The position numbers and the translations under genes are program-made. A stretch of 7,224 nt of DNA from the NCBI GenBank assembly GCA_026417275.1, contig JAOADO010000052.1, positions 1 to 7,224 on the forward strand. The letters run 5' to 3'. Shown here in pieces: positions 1-5,847 of the stretch. Within the stretch, counting starts at the first letter, position 1, and each line of letters starts with the position of its first letter. The notes beneath the pieces are model-generated. The model did not search any database. It saw only the letters and a list, made by a program, of their open reading frames with translations, and was not told the DNA's origin. The stretch comes from Verrucomicrobiia bacterium. GTDB taxonomy: Bacteria; Verrucomicrobiota; Verrucomicrobiae; Limisphaerales; JAKPVM01.

Positions 1-922
1 ATTCCTCTGGTAGGGTATTGTTCCTGCACAAACCGGATATACCAGTTTTTCATCACATTTGAGTATGTATACTTTATAATTGGATCCATCCTTATTTTCC
101 CTAAGATTTTGAACAGGCGATTACTCAATATATGTTTTGCATAATCAACCGCCGCTTTCTGAGCAAGTTCTTCAATTGTTTGTGCTTCCGGGTGAGATTC
201 AACAACTTTCTTTGCTTCCTGGGCGAGTTCAGACACCTTCGATATTGCCTCACCAATTTTTGTTTCCGCCACGCCAGTTGAGCCGACGTGAAAATCTTTA
301 ATCATATCGGCGGTGGCTTCAACCTTTGTCAGCGCAGATTCAAGCGTGGTTGTAAATTGTGTTGTTTCTGCCCCGAGTGTTTCGTATCCATTGACGACCC
401 AGTCAAGTTTCCCCGTGTTTGTATCCACAACAAGACCGTGAACTGGAACTTTTGGGCTTATCAACGGACTTTTGCGAATAAACTGCGTGGCATTTATCAC
501 ATTTTGCCGTTCGCTTGCAAATAGACCAAAAAACTCCACAATGTTGTCTGGCAATTTAACGCGCTCTACTCCAAGGTTTTTAAAACTTTCAGTCAAAGAA
601 AGCACGGTTGTTTTGCCAACAAGACAATCGGTATGACCGATAACCGCTATTTCTCTTCCCTTTTTAATGGCGCAAGCCAGTGCGATTGACCGCGTTGTGC
701 TTGAGAACGGACCCGTTATTATATTTCCTGCATTTCGAAGCCAGATGAACATGTCCCTGGAACACCTAAGACGTCTGGAAAAAATTTATTCAACCGCGGG
801 TCAATACATGTCAGGACGACAATCGGGAGTTCGTCGCCGTATTGTCCTATTTCAATGTTAAGAGATTTTACTGGCGTTGGCGCTTCGCGGTTTGCTTTGA
901 TTATCGCTTCTATTAGCCTCAT
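1..922 (-). CDS. Beta-class carbonic anhydrase with long helical C-terminal extension; frameshifted and cut by the left edge
   Basis: Beta-carbonic anhydrases interconvert CO2 and bicarbonate at a zinc site. Reading from the ATG at 922, residues 33-43 end in CIDPR, giving Cys39 and the Asp41-Arg43 dyad. The frame then ends at 719. The adjacent frame (first bases 752, 749 and so on) continues the protein without a stop to base 1: RNAGN (about residues 63-67 after repair), GHTDC with His97 and Cys100, then VPVHGLVVDTNTGKLDW and NGYETL near residue 183. Cys39/His97/Cys100 are the expected zinc ligands. Joining the two parts needs one extra G in the GGG at 755-757, which would give VPGDMFIWLRNAGN, the normal family spacing. 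After the catalytic domain at least 124 further residues follow, rich in Ala, Glu and Lys and probably helical, ending in an aromatic/basic stretch. An in-frame TAA just upstream fixes the start at 922 (or the CTG before it). No clear Shine-Dalgarno is seen. The gene lies 27 nt after the flotillin gene on the same strand and is probably co-transcribed. Confidence 0.85.
755..757 (-). other. Single-base frameshift site in the carbonic anhydrase gene
   Basis: On the minus strand the sequence reads CCAGGGACATGTTC. The family pattern P-G-D-x-F needs CCA GGG GAC ATG TTC, so one G of a four-G run appears to be missing. Both sides are well conserved and otherwise open, so the loss is either recent or a read/assembly error in a homopolymer. 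Confidence 0.8.
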
Positions 923-949
923 CAGTTGTTACTATTGTGCTGGAGATTG

Positions 950-2518
950 TTAACTTGTTGTTTTTTGTTCTGTTTTAGATTCCGTTTCCGTCGCTTTTTT
1001 GAGCGCGGGCACCTGTTCTATCAATTTTTCAAGTTTAATTCCAGTTAAACTTTCAACCACAGGCGGCAACTGCGCAAGTATCTGGGCAATGTCGCCGGTA
1101 ACTTTACTTTCACCGCCGCCAGGATTGTTGCCTGAATTAATAATAACAATCTTCTCTGTCTTAGAAAGCGGTTCAGATATCTTGCCTGCAATATCCGGCA
1201 GGACTTTAATAATCATCTCGACCACTGCGGCTTCGTTGTACTGTTTGAACGCCTCTGCTTTGACGCGCATGGCTTCGGCTGTGGCGCGTCCCTGTGCCTC
1301 GATGACAGCCGCTTCGGCAAGACCGCGAGCCTTGAGCGCCTCGGCTTCTGCCATACCGGTTGCCTTTGTTACATCCGCGTTTGCAAGACCTTGCGCTTTT
1401 GTTACCTCTGCACTCGCAAAACCTGTTGCTTTTGTTGCGTTGGCAGCACCGTTTGCCTCGGTTTCGAGCTGATATTTCTTTGCGTTTGCAAGAGTCTCCA
1501 CCTTGTAGCGTTCTGCTTCCGCTGGTTTTTGAACTGTCGCCTGCAGTTCTTTTTCTTTTCTGCGAATTTCCTGTTCCTGCAGTTCAATTTGCTTTTGTTT
1601 TTCTATGATGTTGACCTGGACTTCCTCGGCCTTTACGAGTTGTCCAGTCTTGAATTTCTGCAGGTCATAGGCAAGGTCTGCCTCGGCTTTCTTCTGGTTG
1701 ACTGCCGCCTGGTAGGTGGCAACGTTTATTTGATAATCCCTTTGCGCTTCGGCAATCTTCGTTTCTGCGGCGTATTTTGCCTCCTGTCCAGCCTGTTGAG
1801 CCTGTGCGCTTTTAATTATTGCGTCGCGGTCTGCCTCTGCCTGCGCTATCTGGGCGTCTCTTTTAACCTGGGCGATTCGCGGTTTGCCAAGAGCGTCCAG
1901 ATACCCCTGGTTGTCCCGAATGTCGCGGATTGTGAAACTTACAATTGCCAGCCCCATGTTCGCCATGTCGCCTGCGGCAACCTCCTGAACCTTGGCGGCG
2001 AAGGCGTCGCGGTTCTGGTAAATCTCCTCCACGCTCAAGGTGCCAAGGATGGCGCGCAAATGACCTTCAAGCGTTTGCGTGGCAATGCTTTTAATCTCGT
2101 CTCGTCCCTTGCTCAAGAATTGCTCAGCCGCAGTGGCAATTGAAATATCATCGCCCTTGACCTTTATTTGTGCCACACCGTCCACCTTCACAGGTACGCC
2201 CTTGCTCGTATAAACCTCGGGCGTCTGGACGTCAATCGTGATTAACTCAAGCGAAAGGACATCAACTTTTTCAATTATTGGATAAACAAAGGTGCCGCCA
2301 CCCTTTACAATGCGAAAACCGCGCACGCGCTCGACACCGTCTGCGTCTATGTATTTATGCTTTCGCCCGGATACGATTAATACCTCGTTCGGACCGACCT
2401 TGGTGTATCTGCTTAATACAATGGCGATTGCAAGGATAACCACAACAACGATGATAATTCCTGCAATCACTGCCAGACCTGAACCTAAGATTCCGCTTTG
2501 AGCCAGCAAGATGTTCAT
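950..2518 (-). CDS. floT: Flotillin-family membrane scaffold protein (FloT/YuaG-like, SPFH domain)
   Basis: Flotillins are membrane-anchored SPFH proteins that oligomerise and organise protein assemblies in membrane microdomains. The 522-residue product matches FloT in length (about 510 residues) and layout. A strongly hydrophobic segment at residues 13-36 anchors it. The SPFH domain spans about 38-210, with VGPNEVLIVSGRK, a GGGTFVYPIIEKVDVLSLE stretch and the SFTIRDIRD strand. A long Ala/Glu/Lys/Gln coiled coil follows to about 425 (for example RDAQIAQAEADRDA and KPAEAERYKVETLANAKKYQ). It includes five tandem 11-residue units at 362-416. The C-terminal region has PLSKTEKIVIINSG and DIAQILAQLPPVVESLTGI, both typical of bacterial flotillins. 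The start is set by AGAGGA 5 nt upstream, which overlaps the end of nfeD. The nfeD-flotillin order is the same as in the Bacillus yuaF-yuaG pair. The family call is firm. The exact FloT rather than YqiK-type subfamily is a judgement from length and operon partner. Confidence 0.95.
   Translation of the reverse strand: MNILLAQSGILGSGLAVIAGIIIVVVVILAIAIVLSRYTKVGPNEVLIVSGRKHKYIDADGVERVRGFRIVKGGGTFVYPIIEKVDVLSLELITIDVQTPEVYTSKGVPVKVDGVAQIKVKGDDISIATAAEQFLSKGRDEIKSIATQTLEGHLRAILGTLSVEEIYQNRDAFAAKVQEVAAGDMANMGLAIVSFTIRDIRDNQGYLDALGKPRIAQVKRDAQIAQAEADRDAIIKSAQAQQAGQEAKYAAETKIAEAQRDYQINVATYQAAVNQKKAEADLAYDLQKFKTGQLVKAEEVQVNIIEKQKQIELQEQEIRRKEKELQATVQKPAEAERYKVETLANAKKYQLETEANGAANATKATGFASAEVTKAQGLANADVTKATGMAEAEALKARGLAEAAVIEAQGRATAEAMRVKAEAFKQYNEAAVVEMIIKVLPDIAGKISEPLSKTEKIVIINSGNNPGGGESKVTGDIAQILAQLPPVVESLTGIKLEKLIEQVPALKKATETESKTEQKTTS
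1271..1435 (-). repeat. Five 11-residue (33-bp) tandem repeats within flotillin coiled coil
   Basis: Residues 362-416 read as five consecutive 11-mers: TKATGFASAEV, TKAQGLANADV, TKATGMAEAEA, LKARGLAEAAV, IEAQGRATAEA. The pattern is xKAxGxAxAxV with an invariant Gly at position 5. The DNA is less conserved than the protein, so this is a protein-level repeat and not a recent slippage product. An 11-residue period fits a hendecad (right-handed) coiled coil interrupted by regular glycines. Confidence 0.85.
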
Positions 2519-2523
2519 ATTTA

Positions 2524-2529
2524 TCCTCT
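2524..2529 (-). promoter_or_regulatory. Ribosome binding site of flotillin, overlapping the nfeD stop
   Basis: AGAGGA sits 5 nt before the flotillin ATG and shares bases with the TAG stop of nfeD. This fixes the flotillin start and implies translational coupling of the two genes. Confidence 0.75.
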
Positions 2530-3097
2530 ATTTCTGTTTTTCGTATTTAACGTAAAATTGAGTTCCCACAATACGGGTAATTTTTACAAGACTGCCTGAT
2601 GGCACCGCAAGCCCCGATTCTTCGCGCGCGGGCGCATTATAACGAGTTCCCCCGTGCACATAAGCAATCTCGCCCGTGCCATTTTCAGGAATGGGAGTAA
2701 TTACTGTTGCCACCTGTCCGACAAGTTCAGCAACCCGCGATTCACTTGAACTCTGAGTGTGTCGGAAAAGACTGCGAAGAATGAAAAGAACGATGTTTGC
2801 GACTATCAATGCTGAAACAATTGCAATTGGAGCGTTCACATAAGGCTCTTTTGCCCATGAAAATTGCTGAAAAATGATTCCAAACCCGCCGAATGCTGTT
2901 ACAAAAGAGGCAATTACCACCGGACTGAACGCAGAAATCCCAACCCCATCGCTTGCGTCTGCCCCTGCCTCGGCATGTCCGCCGCTCCCGATATCTGCGT
3001 CATGCCCTCCAACGACATGTCCCATAATGGCGCACACCACCATAAAGATGAACCCGGCAACCAGGCAGACAAGATAGATAAAAGTTGTCATTGGCAA
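2528..3097 (-). CDS. nfeD: NfeD-family membrane protein (YuaF-like) with C-terminal OB-fold
   Basis: NfeD-like proteins are short membrane partners of flotillins; their soluble OB-fold domain is thought to act in assembly or quality control with the flotillin scaffold. The 189-residue product has hydrophobic segments at about 5-26, 58-78 and 87-110. A beta-rich domain from about 121 to 187 (VAELVGQVATVITPIPENGTGEI, then GSLVKITRIVGTQFYVKY) matches the NfeD OB-fold. The loop at 26-52 is rich in Gly, His and Asp (GHVVGGHDADIGSGGHAE). No ClpP-type protease domain is present, so this is the short class. The start is probably TTG at 3097: a TGA lies directly upstream in frame, and AGGAG at 3111-3115 is 13 nt away from TTG but 19 nt from the alternative ATG at 3091. 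The stop is 9 nt before the flotillin ATG. Confidence 0.9.
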   Translation of the reverse strand: MPMTTFIYLVCLVAGFIFMVVCAIMGHVVGGHDADIGSGGHAEAGADASDGVGISAFSPVVIASFVTAFGGFGIIFQQFSWAKEPYVNAPIAIVSALIVANIVLFILRSLFRHTQSSSESRVAELVGQVATVITPIPENGTGEIAYVHGGTRYNAPAREESGLAVPSGSLVKITRIVGTQFYVKYEKQK

Positions 3098-3110
3098 TCA
3101 ATCAAATTTG

Positions 3111-3115
3111 CTCCT
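3111..3115 (-). promoter_or_regulatory. Shine-Dalgarno of nfeD
   Basis: AGGAG on the minus strand lies 13 nt before TTG 3097 and 19 nt before ATG 3091. The spacing favours the TTG start, although 13 nt is already long. Confidence 0.5.
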
Positions 3116-3116
3116 G

Positions 3117-3144
3117 ATCATAAGAGATATATTGTGATAATCAA
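3117..3144 (-). promoter_or_regulatory. Candidate promoter for nfeD-flotillin-carbonic anhydrase unit
   Basis: TTGATT (3144-3139), 16 nt spacer, TATGAT (3122-3117) resembles a housekeeping promoter. Transcription would begin near 3110, just after the AGGAG, which would leave the Shine-Dalgarno out of the transcript. Either this promoter or that ribosome binding site is therefore probably not used as drawn. A second minus-strand TATAAT lies at 3295-3290 without a good -35 and would give a leader of about 185 nt. Confidence 0.25.
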
Positions 3145-3230
3145 GGATTATTTTCAGAAAGATTAATACACCAATGAATGTTTGTTAAAAGTTGATTTAA
3201 TGAGTCACCAGATGCAACTAAGGTAATTCT

Positions 3231-3257
3231 ATAAAAAGTCGGGCTTGAGTTTTTTAT
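3231..3257. repeat. Inverted repeat with A/T arms
   Basis: ATAAAAA at 3231-3237 is the exact reverse complement of TTTTTAT at 3251-3257, with 13 intervening bases. It could be an operator-like dyad. It is a poor intrinsic terminator because the arms themselves are A/T only, and such a match can arise by chance in A/T-rich DNA. Confidence 0.35.
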
Positions 3258-3413
3258 GGGTCGGGGCGTCTGCACCAGGATTGTTAATGATTATATGAAT
3301 TCCCCTTTGTCTTTAAAAAACAATGCTGGTTTGGTATATATTTCTATCGAACATTTTTATCTTCGTGTTTATGGTTGTTCCGGCGGTGAAAATAACCGGG
3401 GAGATGTAAAACC

Positions 3414-3442
3414 TTGTAAATTTTTTTAAAAAAGATTATGTT
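3414..3442 (+). promoter_or_regulatory. Candidate promoter directly upstream of the exported-protein gene
   Basis: TTGTAA (3414-3419), 17 nt spacer, TATGTT (3437-3442) places transcription start near 3449, only a few bases before the ATG at 3452. No Shine-Dalgarno is visible before that ATG, so a leaderless or near-leaderless transcript is possible. TATGTTTG at 3437-3444 with a TTG 20 nt upstream also fits the Bacteroidetes-type TAnnTTTG pattern. Confidence 0.35.
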
Positions 3443-3451
3443 TGTTTTGTT

Positions 3452-3913
3452 ATGAAGTTCAGGAATGCGGCAATAATTTTAATCTATTTGATGGTGATGA
3501 GCGTGTGTTTTTCGGCTCGCGCAGAGGATATAAAAATAATCAAAGTTCTGCCGCATTATCTGGATTTGGAGGGGAGACATGCGGTTTCGCCAAGCCTTTT
3601 TGACCGCGATGCTTACCAGGCGTTTTTGATGAGGAATCCCGAAAAGTGTTCGGGATTGCGATTCGATATCAATTGGCGTGCTTTTAAAACGCAGGGATTG
3701 GTGCTTCGCGTCGAGATGCGAGGTGCGGCGGATAACGGCGCAAAAGTTTACACAGTAGAAAAACCGGTGAAAAAAGAAACTTTCTGGGGAAACTGGACAA
3801 CAATTTATTATTCCGGGGAAGAGTTCAAACAATTAGGCAAACTGATGGCATGGCGCGTTACGCTCTGGCGTGGCGACCAACTTATATCGGAACAAAAATC
3901 ATTCCTCTGGTGA
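3452..3913 (+). CDS. Small exported protein of unknown function
   Basis: I do not recognise a characterised family. The 153-residue product begins with a clear signal peptide: a basic start (MKFRNA), a hydrophobic core at about 6-20, and a likely cut after Ala24 in SARA. The mature part of about 129 residues is mostly polar and looks beta-rich, with alternating stretches such as GLVLRVEMRG and MAWRVTLWRGDQL. Its many aromatic residues include several Trp near the C-terminus (WGNW, MAW, LW). A single Cys (66) remains after cleavage, so no disulfide is expected within one chain, and no lipobox is present. It is probably a periplasmic or secreted beta-sandwich-like protein. The ACT-domain gene starts 12 nt after its stop, suggesting one transcript. 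There is no Shine-Dalgarno at its start. An upstream ATG at 3438 is out because it is followed at once by an in-frame TGA. Confidence 0.85.
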   Translation: MKFRNAAIILIYLMVMSVCFSARAEDIKIIKVLPHYLDLEGRHAVSPSLFDRDAYQAFLMRNPEKCSGLRFDINWRAFKTQGLVLRVEMRGAADNGAKVYTVEKPVKKETFWGNWTTIYYSGEEFKQLGKLMAWRVTLWRGDQLISEQKSFLW

Positions 3914-3925
3914 GATAGGATAGTT

Positions 3926-4324
3926 ATGCAACTTACGAAACAACTTGCAATTTTCCTGGAAAATCGTCCCGGGATGCTCGCCGCTGTATGTGAAGCGCTG
4001 GCAGAGCAAAAAATCAATGTATACGCCCTTATGACCAGCGACACGATTGACCACAGCGTGGTTCGAATGGTTGTGAGCGATACGCGCAAAGCCATGCTCC
4101 TGTTCGAGGAACGCGGCACCCTTGTTGTGGAAGACGAAGTTATACTCGTCGAAGGAGGCAATAAAGCGGGCGAACTTGCGAAAATTGCTAAAACGCTTGC
4201 GCAGGCAAAGGTTAACATCGAATATTGCTACTGCGCCGCGTCCTCTGGAGCCAAAAAAGGACTCCTCGTCCTCCGCGTTTCAAATCCTCAAAAGGCTTTG
4301 AAGGCGTTGAATATGAATATGTAA
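3926..4324 (+). CDS. Protein of two tandem ACT domains, probable amino-acid sensor
   Basis: ACT domains bind amino acids or other small ligands and usually regulate metabolic enzymes; free-standing ACT pairs without a catalytic domain are common but mostly uncharacterised. The 132-residue product has a first ACT unit at about 3-65 (QLAIFLENRPGMLAAVCEAL, then INVYALMTSDTIDHSVVRMV) and a second at about 72-128 (GELAKIAKTLAQAKVNIEYCYCA, split here as GELAKIAKTLAQ and AKVNIEYCYCA). NRPG at 13-16 is the typical ligand-site loop between strand 1 and helix 1. The second unit has GGNKAGEL at that place. No enzyme or DNA-binding domain is present. It follows the exported-protein gene by 12 nt, with a weak AGGAT 7 nt before the ATG. 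The ligand cannot be read from the sequence. Confidence 0.9.
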   Translation: MQLTKQLAIFLENRPGMLAAVCEALAEQKINVYALMTSDTIDHSVVRMVVSDTRKAMLLFEERGTLVVEDEVILVEGGNKAGELAKIAKTLAQAKVNIEYCYCAASSGAKKGLLVLRVSNPQKALKALNMNM

Positions 4325-4360
4325 AGCCAATTCAGGATTTTGCGGAGGAACAATCTATCG

Positions 4361-4385
4361 CCTGGCGGTATATCCTCACGCCGGG
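4361..4385 (+). terminator. Weak hairpin between convergent genes
   Basis: CCTGGCG (4361-4367) pairs with CGCCGGG (4379-4385), including one U-G pair, around an 11-base loop. It lies 37 nt after the ACT gene stop. No U-run follows, so intrinsic termination is doubtful. The reverse-strand form carries an A-C mismatch. Confidence 0.25.
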
Positions 4386-4416
4386 GAGAGAGCCTCTTAC
4401 TTAACCAGATTCCTCT

Positions 4417-5760
4417 TCATATAACATTGCTTATTAAAGGCTGTATTTGCGGCTGGTTCTTCGTAATCTTGAACGCTTGTAGAAAACGGTTTCTTATAAA
4501 GTCGGTCTGCGCTGGATTTTGATAATGGACGCGTCCGAGAATGTCGCCGATTTTTACAAACTCGCCAGTTTTTTTAAGCATGTCCACGCCAACGTCGTGG
4601 TCAATTTTAGAATTTGCCATAATTCTGCATCCGCCAAGTTCGCGGATTAATTCCCCGATTGTCTCTGCGGAGCATTCGGCGATAAACCCTTCCTGTTCCG
4701 AGTTGACTTCCAGAACGCAACGCGTTGTGTGGTCGCATTCAAGTTTTTTATGGTATTGTTCAAGGTTTGCCCCTTGCGACGAAATTAGTTTTTCCCATAT
4801 TTTGAGTGGAATTTTCGATTCGAGGCATTGTTTTGCTTTTTCTCGTGCGGATTCAAGGTTTTCAGACTTTCCTGTTTCAATCAACAATAATGCGGCAAGT
4901 TCAATCGTAATTTCGCAGAGGTCTGGAACATGTTTGCCATTGAGAACATCCGCAACCTCTTTTACCTCGAGCCAGTTTCCTGCCGAGTAGCCAAGCGGCG
5001 ATTCCATTTTGCTGATTATCGCCCTTGTTTTAACTCCGCAGTTTTTACCCACTTTAACCATTTGCGCGGCGAGTTGACGCGCAGAATCAAGGTCTTTCAT
5101 GAACGTTCCACAACCGTATTTGACGTCCAGAACGAGTGCGGATAAGCCTTCGGCGAGTTTTTTGGACATTATTGATGCGATAATGAGCGGAATTGATGGC
5201 ACCGTGCCCGTAACATCGCGCAGTGAATACATGATTCTGTCTGCGGGAACGAGCATCGGTGTTTGACCGCAAATCACTCCGCCAATTTCTGTGACCTGGT
5301 TATAGATTTGTTCAGAAGACAGTTCCACAGTAACCTCTGGAATTGATTCCATCTTGTCCAGCGTGCCGCCGGTAATGCCAAGACTGCGTCCGGAAATCAT
5401 CGGAACTTTTAACCCGAGCGCTATGAGCATGGGGACAAGGACAAGCGATACTTTATCTCCCACGCCCCCTGTGGAGTGTTTGTCAACAACTGTTTCCGCA
5501 AAATCTGGGAATTGCAACCTCTCGCCAGAATTGCGCATTGCAAGCGTAAGCGCCACTGTCTCCTCCAGCGCAAGTCCGCGAAAGTAAATCGCCATTAGAA
5601 AAGCGGCTAATTGATAATCAGGGATTTCATTTCTTACAAGTCTATCCACGAATTCCTCGATTTGTTCTGCAGACAACCCCTTGCCATCTCGTTTGGTTTC
5701 AATAAGATTTACGAAATTGAAATTTTTGTGCGCTTTTTCCATGTTCAAATTATCCGACAT
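4417..5760 (-). CDS. Thymidine / pyrimidine-nucleoside phosphorylase
   Basis: This enzyme splits thymidine (and in some members uridine) with phosphate to the free base and (deoxy)ribose-1-phosphate, in cytosolic nucleoside salvage. The 447-residue length fits the homodimeric NP-II family (about 430-440). The N-terminal helical domain (about 15-80) contains LIETKRDGKGLS. The phosphate-site segment DKHSTGGVGDKVS is at 93-105, SGRSLGITGGTLDKMESI at 123-140 and RDVTGTVPSIPLI at 181-193. His95, Arg181, Ser196 and Lys200 correspond to E. coli DeoA His85, Arg171, Ser186 and Lys190. The C-terminal alpha/beta part with a lipoyl-like fold ends in GEFVKIGDILGRVHY. The usual VGSG turn is YGCG here (215-218). 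DeoA and Pdp types cannot be separated by eye, so no symbol is given. Two starts are possible, ATG 5760 and ATG 5742. The latter has GGAT 8 nt upstream and sits after a TATAAT overlapping the first ATG. The gene follows metH on the same strand after 87 nt. Confidence 0.95.
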   Translation of the reverse strand: MSDNLNMEKAHKNFNFVNLIETKRDGKGLSAEQIEEFVDRLVRNEIPDYQLAAFLMAIYFRGLALEETVALTLAMRNSGERLQFPDFAETVVDKHSTGGVGDKVSLVLVPMLIALGLKVPMISGRSLGITGGTLDKMESIPEVTVELSSEQIYNQVTEIGGVICGQTPMLVPADRIMYSLRDVTGTVPSIPLIIASIMSKKLAEGLSALVLDVKYGCGTFMKDLDSARQLAAQMVKVGKNCGVKTRAIISKMESPLGYSAGNWLEVKEVADVLNGKHVPDLCEITIELAALLLIETGKSENLESAREKAKQCLESKIPLKIWEKLISSQGANLEQYHKKLECDHTTRCVLEVNSEQEGFIAECSAETIGELIRELGGCRIMANSKIDHDVGVDMLKKTGEFVKIGDILGRVHYQNPAQTDFIRNRFLQAFKITKNQPQIQPLISNVI

Positions 5761-5767
5761 TATAGCA
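5759..5767 (-). promoter_or_regulatory. Extended -10-like element overlapping the first phosphorylase ATG
   Basis: TGCTATAAT on the minus strand runs into the ATG at 5760. If it is a real -10, transcription would start inside the annotated gene near 5752 and translation would use Met7 (5742). No convincing -35 is seen. Confidence 0.25.
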
Positions 5768-5847
5768 ATTTTAATAGAAAAAACGCCTGAATTTAAGAAA
5801 ATTTATTCAAGCAAAGGTTAACTGTTGATTCAAATTTATTTCACCGC

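Larger units (their letters stand above)
3098..3451. other. Divergent intergenic region
   Basis: These 354 A/T-rich bases lie between the starts of nfeD (minus) and the exported-protein gene (plus). They hold candidate promoters in both directions, an inverted repeat at 3231-3257 and several homopolymer A/T tracts. I see no convincing coding frame, tRNA or riboswitch architecture. Confidence 0.8.

Noticed and set aside
1..11. ATTCCTCTGGT at the left edge recurring at 3901-3911
   Set aside because: An 11-base match between two coding regions on opposite strands, with no flanking similarity; expected by chance or weak composition bias.
667..861. Small plus-strand frame over the carbonic anhydrase
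   Set aside because: It overlaps the conserved anhydrase zinc-site region on the other strand and has no ribosome binding site or family resemblance.
999..2143. Long plus-strand open frames opposite the flotillin gene (for example 1391-2143)
   Set aside because: They lie antisense to a repetitive Ala/Glu/Lys-rich coiled-coil gene, whose codon bias leaves the opposite strand free of stops; the translations are Cys/Phe/Leu-rich and resemble nothing.
3379..3402. Hairpin around CGGT/ACCG before the exported-protein gene as a terminator or riboswitch
   Set aside because: Only a 4-bp stem and no following U-run; too weak to call.
3926..4218. Minus-strand frame opposite the ACT gene
   Set aside because: Its product is Ser/Thr/Ala/Ile-rich with no recognisable motif, and the plus strand clearly encodes two ACT domains.
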